Assembly (NCBI GenBank): GCA_021014325.1
Contig: CM037460.1
Span: 23,102,544 to 23,166,543 of the forward strand
Source: Plazaster borealis
Taxonomy: Eukaryota; Echinodermata; Asteroidea; Forcipulatida; Labidiasteridae
DNA length: 64,000 nucleotides
Reading direction: 5' to 3'
Position numbers and translations under genes: made by a program. This document shows, one piece after another, positions 1 through 12,500 of this stretch. The notes under the pieces are model-generated. The model worked only from the letters and a program-made list of their open reading frames with translations, was not told where the DNA came from and searched no databases. Positions within the stretch are counted from its first letter, which is position 1. Every line of letters begins with the position of its first letter.

Positions 1-370
1 CACTGAACACGTTTGGTAATTGTCAAAGACCCGTGTTCTCACTTGGTGTATCCCAACATAATGCATAAAATAACAAGCCTGTGAAAATTTGGGCTCAATT
101 GGTCATCGAAGTTGCAAGAAAATAATGAAAGAAAAAACACCCTTGTTGTACAAATTTGTGTGCTTTCAGATAGGAATAAAAGGTTTCTTGCAAGAAGTCT
201 TTTATTATTTTAATGAGAAATTACCTCTTTCTCAAAAACTACGTTACTTCAGAGGGAGTCGTTTCTCACAATGTTTTATACTATCAACAGCTCTCCGTTG
301 CTCGTTACCAAGTCAGTTTTTATGTTAATATATATTTTGAGTATTTACCAAACGTGTACAGTGCCTTTAA
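1..370. mobile_element. MITE family A, copy 1 (left end cut by window)
   Basis: This non-coding foldback element ends in ACCAAACGTGTACAGTGCC followed by TTTAA, and its other end (GAACACGTTTGGTAATTG) is the inverted counterpart. The same roughly 380-bp sequence recurs at 34279-34650 (opposite orientation), 41989-42348 and 51914-52294. The short ORFs inside it are shadows, since the same frames recur in each copy. The TTAA boundary seen in complete copies suggests a TTAA-targeting DNA transposon as mobiliser. That is inference. Confidence 0.8.
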
Positions 371-721
371 AAGGGCCAGGGCGTATGCGGAAGTTTGTGT
401 ATTTTATCGTTTTGTGATAGCATCATCTGTCAAAATTCGTTCAGATAATTTTTTTTTTAAAGCAGTAAGAAGAAGCCAAAATCGGTTCATGCAACTTTAA
501 CTTTTGTTTGTTGAATTACTTTGTTGAATTACTTCATCAGACCACAAGCCAAAGGACCAAATCTATTTGGTTCACAATAATTGTTAAAAAAAAAAGTTGG
601 ACTATCACACTCGAGAAAAGAGCACAACTTGAAGAAGAAATAACGGCAGGTCCCAATGTAATCCTTTATAACTTAAATATCATTCCCATGCATAATTATG
701 AACAATATTGATTTATTTGAA

Positions 722-845
722 TAATTTGGCTTTACCCATGCACCGATGTGTGTAAGGCACTGTATACTCAGTATTTTCCCGAGTCCTATGAAACAAAATC
801 CACAGGCATATTACTCGGGTGGGATTCGAACCCACGATCTTTGCC
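722..845 (-). mobile_element. Partial tRNA-derived SINE (family 1)
   Basis: It shares the tail 'accgatgtgtgtaa..actcagtattttcccgagtcctatgaaa' and the promoter B-box complement 'ggattcgaacccacgatctttgcc' region with the fuller copies at 4945-5140 and 49806-50000. Here the tRNA-like head is cut by the MITE that begins at 846, so the MITE probably inserted into the SINE or replaced its 5' part. Confidence 0.65.
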
Positions 846-1237
846 TTAAAGGGAATGTATACGTTTGGTACCCATGGTTTGTTTCAATCCTATATAGTTG
901 TAGATATATAACATAAAATTTACCTGTGGAAATTTCATTTCAAAAGGTGGTAGCGTTTTTGAGATAATGCCAAAAATCTGGAGAGGTTATGTCCATGCAG
1001 GAAGAATAATCTGCAATTGGAATACACAATCTGAGAAATGTTTCTGACAGAAAAGCTTCTCAGATTCACATTTGTTTAGGATAAAAACTGATATCTTTTT
1101 CAATAACCACATTACTTCAAAGTGAAATGTTTCTCAAGATGCTTTATACTATCAGAAGCTGTTGTGCTTCTTACCAAGTAAGTTTTTATTGCCAATTAAT
1201 TGTCATAGTCATTACCAAACGTATACAGACCCTTTAA
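846..1237. mobile_element. MITE family B, copy 1
   Basis: The ends are TTAAAGGGAATGTATACGTTTGG and the complement of it at the right (CCAAACGTATACAGACCCTTTAA), giving terminal inverted repeats flanked by TTAA. Related copies lie at about 16485-16853, 36376-36765, 40788-41182 and 49217-49578. There is no coding capacity. Confidence 0.85.
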
Positions 1238-1256
1238 AATATGAATTAGACAATAC

Positions 1257-1395
1257 CTTCAACCAGTGAAATTCTTCCATTCAGATCGCTCCGTGGTTCC
1301 CCTCGCCGACAAGCCAATGTCTGTTCTATTAACACTAAGAATATGATAGAGCCCACGACGCTCATTACCATCAATTGGAAACCACTAGCTGCCAT
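1257..1395 (-). CDS. Possible first coding exon of an unidentified secreted or membrane protein
   Basis: Reading leftwards from an ATG at 1395-1393, 46 codons stay open and then meet a GGTATTG splice donor (exon end at 1257, phase 1). An in-frame TGA lies upstream of the ATG and no other ATG lies between them. The peptide begins MAASGFQLMVMSVVG, continues with a hydrophobic stretch (SIIFLVLIEQTLA) and then turns polar (CRRGEPRSDLNG), which looks like a signal peptide or signal anchor with cleavage after TLA. No downstream exon is visible in the 1256 bases to the left, so the gene would leave the window. I do not recognise the family, and chance occurrence remains possible. Confidence 0.35.
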
Positions 1396-3581
1396 AATTA
1401 ATCTAACTTGTCGATGAATGTCAATCCTTGAAATCTCAGATCAGCGGGGTCGAAAACATTCGCCAGCCAACCTCGTCATTCCAACTCCATCAATTGTCAA
1501 ATCGTCCCATGTAGCTCTGATCTCTTTTGAAAACAGTGATTTATTTACATGTATAGCACACCCGCGTTCGATTGCAGCCGTTGTCATCGAAACAAGCTAA
1601 AAGCCGTCGTGGAATTTGTGAAATACATTGTTTATTTGGTTTTCACTGGAGACACGATCTTTTCAGAAACAGTATTTTTCAAAATAAGTAAACAAATCTG
1701 GATGCCGTGAAGAAATTTATGCTGAGCGATAAGAGTTTTTGTATTTTCAGTACCGTCATTAATTCAGACTATACATGCACAAAATAATCTTAGGCCAACC
1801 TTTTTACAAGCCTTTTTTCAAAACATTCGAAAATCATAGCATAGATGTCTTCGTCTACACACATGTTACCCTATAGAACGTAACACCTGTATTTAAACAC
1901 AATATAGCGCGTTTTAGGCAACATCCATTTTATGCCGGGTTTTGAGGCATTGTATTGTATATTCAGTTCGCGATAACGCACTTTGCTGTGTATTTGCTCT
2001 TTGAGAACTTGTGTCTTGCTATTTTTATTCTACTGTCGCATTTCTTTCTTATCTTAATGATAAGTTTGTACAGTGCTTGAATTTTTGGTTGTGTTTTTCT
2101 TTTTTAACTCGATCTTCGTATATAGTTGGCATGACAACTGGGTAAACCGTGGTGGAATATGTCATACTGAAGTTGTGGTTCAAATGCAAATATTTGAATA
2201 AACATAGGCGGGACTGCCTTACTGAGAAGGTCAGACGAACTTTTCTTAGACACGTTTCATAAAATAAAATTTAAACAAAAGTGATGCATTTGTTGAATGA
2301 TTTTCTCGAAAAGTCGGATTGCCCTTCGGCTTGATAACTCGGTTTGTTACCATGATGATTACCAACCCTAACCCCCTAAGCATTTCTACCAGAAAGCTGC
2401 ACAACCCATCATACTCCAACAGTTTACTTATTGGAACATACACAACCCATCATACTCCCACAGTTTATGTACTGGATCAGTACACAACCCATCATACTCC
2501 AACAGCTCCTGTGCATGGTGATTTAGTAGTGGGTACTTTTCACAGTACTAGACCATCCAAATTTCAACAAAACCATCTGTTTGATTTTGGCAGGCCTGGG
2601 GTGGTTATAGGGTTTTAATAATGGGGCAGATAGGGGATTTGTGAAAAAGTGCCTTCGATTATACAAGCATGGAGTTTGGCACTCAGTCAGAGTGTGTCAT
2701 GTGAAAGATATTTGGCTAAATAAGGGCCATCCGCGCTTGTTCTTTGAAAATCTGTAGGTAGAATAACAACATGACCATTTTTAGCGGCCTCAGATTCTAA
2801 TTATCTACCAATATTAATTGAAATGGGTTGAGTTATGCTTACAACAAGATGATGTTGCATGATGATGGTTGAACCACGGAGGAAGGTGATTTCTCCATGG
2901 TTGAACGTTGAACCACTGGTATGGGTAATTAAACGGAGGTTTTTGTTTTTTTAATTCCTACCATGGGTGCCACCACGGTTGCAGCACATGGGAGATGCTT
3001 TCTGGATAGTATTTGTTATTTTTCATTTAATTTATTTGTTTATGGGGGTAGGCGTTCACCAACAAAATATATTATTTCAATTTATATGTTAATGGTGTAT
3101 TAACGTCACTGCTCACAATTACCCATGTACAATCGTTTAATTATTTCGTGAATGACTCTCTTGCATGACCTCGCTGTACGTCCGACCTCACACTAGGCCT
3201 AGGCAACTTGAGATTTTTAGCAGCGGAGCGACCCCTGGCGGATTATTGAACCGGGGACAATTAGTTGAAAACCACCTGTGCTGTTGCCATGGTAGCGTTG
3301 TTATCTCCATCATGTGGTTCCCGGTCGAGTCTTTGGAATTCCAGACTCAAAATTGAATCCAAGTTTTTGCTAAACTTTCAGTTTGCAAGAAGTGCGGCAA
3401 GTATAAGTTGCTTAGCCGTCGGGACGAATGAAACGTCACCTGGATAGACTCAAACTTAAAAGTGTTTTCATTTATCGAAATGAATATTGTAGGTCTAATC
3501 TGAGAAGCATCGACTAATAATATTCAGAGGATTTACATATTTTTGTAAAGTGACCAGGTGACATTGTCACTCCAGAAAAGA
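1396..3581. other. Intergenic DNA upstream of the transporter gene
   Basis: No convincing exon is seen here. It holds three imperfect direct copies of an 'acaacccatcatactcc' unit (2399-2510) and a fragment at about 2628-2790 related to the inverted-repeat element at 12955-13255 (shared 'gcatgga.tttggcac.cagtcagagt.tgtcatg'). The 5' UTR and promoter of the transporter must lie in the right part, but no TATA box or initiator can be assigned with confidence. Confidence 0.5.
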
Positions 3582-6500
3582 ATGCCGGATAAAATAAGAA
3601 TGACTTCGTTCCAGCAACGGGGCTCGAGTCTGCGACGGTCTAAACGAAATAACATTTGGACAAGCACCAACGACCTCGACTGTCTGGTGGCGGATACCGA
3701 CCGGCTTCACGACGGGAAGAAAGGCTCCCCGTGCCTGGTGTCAGCCAAGCAAGGCACCCTCGCTCCACCACCACCGCCGAAGGATGCGGTGTACATGCGG
3801 CGACACGCGGGACTCTTCCACTGTGTTTGTCTGATAGTCGGAGCGACCATCGGCCCTAACGTCTTCCTGTCCCCGTCTGTCTTCATTGCCAACTCGACCT
3901 CCGTGTGGTCATCGTCGGTGCTGATCATCTTATGCGGTGCTTTGTGTACTATCGCAGCTCTCTGCTATGCTGATTTGATCACGGCATTCAAAGGTACAAT
4001 ATTTGTAAATAAATGAAATAACGAAGTTGACAAAAGTAGTTTTTTCACAGTCTTCCCTTTTACTTACAAGTAAATATGTTGAAAAAAGTAGTTTTTTTCA
4101 CAGTCTTCCCTTTTACAAGTAAATAATTTATGGGATGTACAATAAATTTTCCTTTGAAAATTCCATGGTACCATCACCAATTTTTGTATTTTTTAATTTT
4201 TTAACCCTAACAAAAACAATAGGTGTTTGGCTGTTACGAACACCTATTAATAAAGTTAAAATATTTAGGTCTAACAACGATAAATACACAACAATACATA
4301 GGCCCTATACATGTACGTTGTAATGCTTTCGTGACATCTATTACTCTCAAATTGAAACAAGAAAGGTAAGACTAATCATGGAGGTAGAAAACTAGAATTC
4401 TACCTCCATGGACTAATTACATTACAAAAAAAATTGCATGTTTTTTGTTTATGTAGGCCCCCTTCTAATAAGTTATTCTTTAAGTGCTACCACTCCATTC
4501 CTTGTTTTATCTATCACACTAACACGGCTATCTCTAGCTAAAATTAAAGTGAATCATTGACACAATTGTTTTTTTTTCAAATTCAAGAAATTCAGAAACT
4601 GCATGCATTCACCTTTCTTCCCATCAACCCCTATAGATAGTTTCGTTTTTAACATGATCTTTTCCTCCAAGAGTCCGGAGGTGAGCTGATTTTCTTCTAC
4701 CGACCTCTTGGGGACCGAGCCGCCTATATTCAGGTGTGGATGGCCCTTGTTGTCGGGCGGACCGGTGGAGCGGCCGTGTCCGGTATCGTCTTCGCTTCGT
4801 TGTTGGTCTCGCCCTTCTATCCCACCAGCTCCCTCGGCACCCCGAAAGCTCTGATCCGCATCGTCGCTACAATTACACTTCGTGAGTATTTTTGTGTCAC
4901 AGACCACGTTGACCAAACGAGGAACTATTACAATCATATTATCTTTGGTTTTACCCGTACACCGATGTGTGTAAAGTACTGTATACTCGGTACTTTCCCG
5001 AGTCCTGTGAAAGAAATCACAGGCATATTACTCGGGTGGGATTCGAACCCACGACCTTTGCCAATCTAGAGCAGATGTCTTACCAACTAGACCACCGAGA
5101 TTGCCCGGTAGCTAGAGGCAGTTCGAATCCTTTATTTTAGCGGCGGGGACAGCGACAATTTAGAAGATGTTGAAACCAAATATGATATTCTTTATCCCCG
5201 ATGCAAATTTAACATCTATTAAAGATCACAATCATGTCTAAAATAGATTATTGATCCTCTTTTTAAAGGTATTACAAAGGATAAAAAACATAATTTACTT
5301 GTCTGAAAATTTACTGATTATAAATTTCATACTAAAACCATTTTTTCTGGGAATATATTTCCCTCGAAATTGAAGTCATACTCGAGAAAAATGTATCTAA
5401 AAACCTATTTATGTAAAAAAAAAAGCGCAACAGCTGATTTCGGTTGTTACAACCAAAATTAAGGACACTGTGTTTATACACGCTGAAAATTGTGCATGTT
5501 TTTAAAACTATTTTCTCCTGACTCACACAACGGATTCAGCCCAAATTTTTCACAGGTTTGTTGTTTCATGTACAGTATGTGGTTGATCACACAAAACATG
5601 AACAGTGTCTGCGATTATTTTGTCAGCTCTACCAATCCTGTATAATACATTAAAGTTTTATCATCGAGGTAGGACCTCCATGGTTTGATGCAATAGACCT
5701 TTATCATGGTGCGGCCATCTTGATATTCTCCCATTCAACTCAATGTAATCAAAGCGAGGCTGGAAGGAAAAATAGTCTGGTTCCTTTTTGTGCAATGAAT
5801 ATCAGCATCCATTACTGTTACTGGATGCAGGGAACATGACCAAGATGGTGGCAGCATGATAGAGGTCTATTGAATCCCCCTGCAACAACCTCGCCCAACT
5901 CCACCACCTTGCTACCCTCATTATTATTATGTTTTATGCCCTTCAGTGGGACTGTTCTACGTCAACTGCATGAGCGTACGATGGACTCTTCGACTGCAGG
6001 TTGTCTTCACTGCAGTCAAAGTTGCTGGTTTGCTGTTCATTATTGTTGGGGCAATTCTTACCATATCCCAAGGTAAAAGTTACGCGAACAACTCCTGCTA
6101 ACTCTCCAAAATATAGACTGTTGAACTATATATCCTACCCCCACATCAAAAGAAAGAGGGAAAACAAATAAACAGGAAAATATAGAAAGCTTTGCATCGA
6201 TACGGATGGGGAAAAACATAAAATCCAACTTAAATTTACGAGTGTTAGGTTTTGTCAAGTTTCGAATTTTGAGTGTCGAGTTGAACTTTTGAGTTTCGAG
6301 TTGAAGTTTTCGATTTTCGAGTCGACTTTTTCAAGTTCCGAGTTGAAGTTTTCGAGTTTCCAGTTGAAGTTTTCGAGTTTCGAGTTGAAGTTTTCGAGTT
6401 TCGAGTTGAAGTTGTCGAAAAAGTCAACTCGATCCTTGAAAATTTGAACTCGAAACTCAAAGAAAAGAAAAGAAAAGAAACCCTCGAAATTTACCTTGCT

Positions 6501-9500
6501 CCGTGATCGGGAAATGAAATTATTAACTTCAAGCCTGACCAGTGAACCACAATATTTTTTAAATATTCCGTGTTTTGGCAGGACCACGGAAATCCATACT
6601 AAGCCAATAAAAGACAAAAGGCTTTCAGGAACTCTGCAAAATCTGCGATATCCTGGCAATACGTCACCAGATTTGTCACTTTCGTTAAACATCATCATAC
6701 TTAAGATGTGTATGATCAATAAATAAACTCGCAAGAGTGCCTTACTACTTAACCCTCTGGCTGGCTGGCTTTTAAAATAACCAATTCGGTCTGGCTGCCG
6801 GTACCGTCAACGTTTTTACTTATGTCCCGCACCAAGGCCGCATACCAGTGCCGTAGTTAAAGCAGTTGGTAAATAATACCCGTTTTAAAGGGATAGCAGG
6901 ATTCACAGCCAAAAATTATACTGTGTAAAAGTGAAGACTTCCCAGTCCACATGAATTTAATATTGAGCATCATTAAAACGTTTATTTACGAGTGCTTCAA
7001 AACTTACAGCTACGACGAACATTTATGACATTATAGTCTCCAGTTATCTAGCTTCAAATAATATATAAATATTTCTCTTGAAAGATGTGCATATAACCAC
7101 CTCTATGTATGATCAACATTTGTAGATTGAAAATATAAATGTTCACAGATCTAACCTAACTTACATGGTATATGGTCATGGTGGAAAACTTTCCTTTGAA
7201 CATTTTTTGCCCGAAATGCTATAGAAAAAATGAGTGAAGCAATCAATTTTGATCTTGCAAGTCCTTATCCGATCGGATGTAGAAAACAGTGAAAACATTA
7301 AAGAGGCTCATGGGAAGGGTTTTTTTCTTCATTTTTTTCCCCATTTATGTTGGGCCACAAAAAAATAAATTGAAGCAAATCGTAGGTTACAAAATGGCAT
7401 TTTGAATCCTTGTTAAATTGACACTTCCAGAAACATTTGTTTTTCTTTCTGTTTTTGATTTATTATTATTTTGTTAGAGCTTAAGATTAGGGTTTTTATT
7501 CTTGAAGTAAAGAAACTGGCAAAGGGCTTCAATTAAAAGTCAACTAGCTTAGGATACGAATTCCAACACGTACGAACTTACCCTTTCTTGACATTTACAA
7601 TTTATAGGTAAGACCGATGTTTGGAATCACTCTCTTAGCTACAGGGCAGACTTCGAGTTCAGCAAGATGGCCAGGGCAATTTTCAATATTATTAATTTAT
7701 TTATTGGTTGGTAAGTAACGCAGTGATAATTGTATTTTATTTAAAACCCTAAACTAGGTGAAGTTCAAGTGTTGTTTGAAACTTTGCATGGTGTGGAAAA
7801 ATAAGAAGTATAACTAAAAAATAAAATAGTAAACTTGCGGGTATAACCATGTGTAAACACTCTTTTGTGGGAGTGTTCTCCTGAAGACGAGCAGATACTG
7901 TTCGAAACGTCGAGAACCCACCGGCTCTTTTCAGAGCCAACACTCCCCCCCCCCCCAAAAAAAAAAATTCCCCATGGTTGTACCCGCAACTATTCATTGT
8001 TAGTTACTTCTTAAAGTTTAAGTTCATTTTAGAATGAAGACCACCGATCGTTGTTTTGTGAAGGTATCACTATGTAACTTGTGACGTCATTTGTTTACAA
8101 GAGAGCTATAGAGAGCCTGGACTTTATGAAGGCAGAACAGGCCCCTGTACTGATGACGTCATGGTTTGTTTACTGCATTGCTTAAGTGCTGTAACTGGAT
8201 ACTGCATTTCCGACAACTGTGCAGAAACACAATGGTTTTCCAATTCTTCTACAAAGTGGTAAACACACTGTGACGTCATCTATACTAATGTCTATTTATA
8301 AGCTAAATGGAAGAAAGCATTAAGTCTTATATTTTTATGGAGATTGCACTGCCTGATTTTTATAAACTTTTGATGTGAAGAGAGGGGGCACATTTCAAAA
8401 TTTGTTCAGCTGTTATTTGTCTAACTCTTGAATTTATGCGCCATTGTGACACAAAATGTAAAAAATTCTTCTTAAACCAGTGTTGTATCTTGCCTGACTG
8501 GAAATGCACTGGAATGTACCAGGTCAACCCTTGTGTTAGCAAAGCTATACATGGGATATATGCACAGGATACCAGGGGCGGATCCAGGATTTTCCAAACG
8601 GGGGGGGGGGCGTGAAAATATACCAAGCAGCAAAATGATAAATGAAGTTTGTTGCCCCACTTCTCCCTCCCCTTCTCTCTCTCTCCCTCTTTTTTTCTTT
8701 TCTCCCTTTTTTTTTTAATATGAATGGGGGGGGGGTGCCCCCCCCACGCCCCCCCCCTTGGATCCGCGCCTGGATACATGTGTAGTTAACGGGTCATCCG
8801 TTTACTTATCAAGTACAATTTCTGTGTTGTATAATGAAACAGAAGCGCCCTCTATAGCCATTCTGCCTGAAGGGCAAAAGATCATGTCAAAGAAATCCTT
8901 TGGAACAAAACAACCCCAAAAAAGAAAATTGGTAATTGCAGTTTCGGTTTTATCAAGGAATTCAAAAATTATTGTTTTGTTGTACAACCGAAATAATAAA
9001 ACATCTAACCAAATAAACATGAAATAAACAAAGTATTCAAGACGAAAAAGAAGAAGAAACAAATAAATGTACGAGCCCCTCGTTAACAGCCCCCCTCGAT
9101 CTGCCCCTGCTGTAATATCATAAAACACTGTTGCAGAGCTGCCAACTCTCTCTGATTCTGCAAAATGTTCCCAGAAGAATAAACCAATCTTTCCATGTTC
9201 TGATGAACAAATTTGAAAATCTCCCTGATTATTGAAACTTGTTTCCTATTATGTTGAATGTAATTCTAGATGTAAATCTACCTAAAGATGCAAATGTTGG
9301 CAGCTCTGCTGTTGAACTATAGAAAAAGGAAAAACAAAAACATAACAAAACCACAGAAATAGGCCTATATACTGGATGACGATTTAACATTTGTAGTATT
9401 TATGTTGAGTGCTCTTTTTGGACCTTCACAGGATAGTTGTTGCATTCATAGCTGAAGATATTAAGGACCTTAACAGGTAAGTCTAAATATTTAAGAAATA

Positions 9501-12500
9501 ATCTCCAATAACATTGTCTTCGAACCATACCGAAAACTATAGTGACACTCTCCGTTTGCTGTTCATGATGGCTACATCTAAGCCAGTGTGCTAAAATATG
9601 CAAGTCAATGGCATACGTCAATTATACCGTGACTAATAATTCAGCGTGCCTTCTAGAGTACAGCCCAGGGGTCAGCCTCGCTTGAAACAAATTTTCAGAA
9701 ATTTAGCAATGGTCCAACATGTATGGAAATGGACGTCTGAGGAGCACTGGGTGTGGTCATTGGGGGCCATGAGAAAGGACCCCCCAAAATGAGCTAGATC
9801 AGCTGGTGAGTTAACCTGATGAAACCTATACTGGAAACTGTTCGGCATATAGTCCCAGGTATCATGAATGGCCACTGCCAGACATTTTCAGTGGTGGTGG
9901 TGGGGGTGGGGGGGGGGGGTGCCTGCCAGACTCTCATAACCGGTAGGCCTACCCCAAAATTGAGCTGGATCAAACCTATAGCTAGGCTGGTACCCCTGGG
10001 CTCCCGGTTTATTCCATATACTCTTTGGTACACGAGATAGCCTAGTTTAATCTTTTCAATCTGGGATAGGAGGCGAAATTTATTGTATAATCTCGGTAAA
10101 AATACTCAGTGCAAATCGTCACCGATCCCACGAACTGACACGCATGTGTATACAAACCAATGTTCGTTCATCGATGGAGGCCTACTATTTTATGGAGTTT
10201 TAACGCTTCAGGAGCTTTACTTTTTTAATTACGATAATTAAGCGCTGCAACTTTTGCACTGGAGCTGACACCAAGGTTCAATTTACCATTATAAAACAAA
10301 GCACGCACTAGCCCTGAAATTGTGTTGGTAAAGCTTGATTTTTAAAAAGCGTTCATCAATTTTAAGTGTCGTTTTCTCTTAAATCATGTTTATTTCACTT
10401 TCAGACAATAACGTTCTTCAGCTAATTCCATAAGCCATTTTGAGGTATGGTGGACATGATACTATGGCACTATTGTTCGCGTTAATTTGTCCGTATACAC
10501 CCAAACCAAACAGTGCACTTATAATTATAGCGTCCATCACCATATCTCAAAAAGACAAATTATTGCTATTATTTTGTTTGCCACCAATTTCAGGACTGTT
10601 CCGATGGCTATGTTAATCAGTCTTCCACTGATAACAATAATTTATGTTGCCATCAACTTTGCGTTTCTGGCTGTTCTAACACCGGAGGAGGTCATGAGTC
10701 ATCAGTCAATTTCTACGGTAAATCATCTGTTTATATCCGAATTTAAGCATTGATCAAAAGTTAACACAATAACAATTCTCCACAAGAAACAGTTGTTACC
10801 GTCCATCGCAAGAGTTCATTTTGAAAGCAGGTGTATTTTAAGTGCCATTGTTGATGTTTTTTATTGACTGCTTTGCGGGGGGGGGGAATATATTAAATGT
10901 TATTTATTATTTTGTTTACTAATGTTGTACCTTATTGTTTGTCTGATCATACCCGATTTGTTAACATACAGATATTTGCAAATCGTGTACTTGGTGACAA
11001 CTGGGCGTGGCTGATGCCTGTGACGGTCGCCGTGTCCACACTGAGTGCGTTCAATGGCCTCGTCATGGGAAGTGGAAGGTTGGAAATTGTCGATCTACTT
11101 ATTTATTTATTATTTTGGTTACGATGTTAGTGGCCTCGTCATGGGACGTGGAAGATTGAACATTTTTAATATATATATTTATTTATATATGTATTGTTTT
11201 TACGATGTTATTATTACTTGTTACAATGGCCTTTTTGGCGGGATTATGCATAGTGTTTGGTCGTTTTTAAAAATTATTATTATTGGTTTATTAAAAAACA
11301 TTCAAACATCGCAGCCAAAGCCTGAATTGCGTTTAAAATACAACAAGACTGACATAAGAATAGATTAAAGTAACAATAGACAAGACAACATATATTTATA
11401 TATAATAACAATGGGAAGTGGAAGTTTGGATGTTAGTCCACAAGAAACTGGTGCACATTTACGTAATGCATTCCATGCACCATTAATTAAGCAACTGTGG
11501 TTAATTTCAAATACAACTCTGTTATTTTTATTTTAGTAGGTTTTTCATCTATAGAGTTGGATTGGCAATAGTATTTGTCTACAGGAAAGTTACCGGTATG
11601 ACCTTTGTCATAAGTGAACTCTCAGTAAAAAAAAAATAATCAGCTCTGTTCCAACAATTACAGATAATGCATGCACTAGACTGCCAGCCCGGGACAAATT
11701 TCAAATGCAAATTCAAACACAACTTGTCGATGGAAACACTTTGGTATTCGAGATTGAGTGGTGTGTCGTCACGGCCGAGCAGTTAAGAGCACTGGACTCA
11801 AGCCCTGGTGTATCTGACCAGCAGAGTGTGGGTTCGAGTCCCGTGGCACTTGTGTCCTTGAGCAAGACCCTTTACCATAAATGCTTTGTCCTTCGGATAG
11901 GACATTAAGCCGTAGGTCCCGTGTACTAGGATTGGTAGTAGCCTATTACACATCAAATAACACAGAACACTCATCGTGTAAAGAGTAGGGGTTAACCTCG
12001 GTGTTTCTGGTTCAAATGGCAAGCACCCTTGTGCACAGGTTTCCTCAGGCTTGCGAGCTACCAGGGGCGGATCCAGGATTTTCCAAACGGGGGGGGGGGG
12101 CGTGAAAATATTCCAAGCAGCAAAATGATAAATGAAGTTTGTTGCCCCATTTCTCCCTCCCCTTCTCTCTCTCTCCCTCTTTTTCTCTTTTCTCCCTCTT
12201 TTTTTTTTTTTTTTTTTTAATCTGAAATGGGGGGGCGTGCGCCCCCCACGCCCCCCCCTGGATCCGCGCCTGGCTACAGTGATTAAGTTCACTTATGACG
12301 TATCCTTGGTTTCATTACCGGAAATATGTAGTAATCATCATAATAACTTTTTACTCAAGTTTAACAAATATATAATACAACCGGCAACGTTTTTGTGTAC
12401 ATTTTTTGTTTCGTTAAATTATGTTTTCAAGCGACCGTTTACAGTCGTTCTTTATTTTTCTCGTTTCAGGTTGTTGATGGTAGCGTCTCGCTTACAATGT

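Noticed and set aside
6255..6734. Coiled-coil protein of 159 codons
   Set aside because: The heptads come from a 21-bp tandem repeat inside an intron; no start context, exon or homologue is recognised. Kept only as a finding.
8360..8779. 139-codon minus-strand ORF, and a similar one at 11798-12292
   Set aside because: Both read through MITE family D, including homopolymer and C/T tracts; no family resemblance beyond each other.
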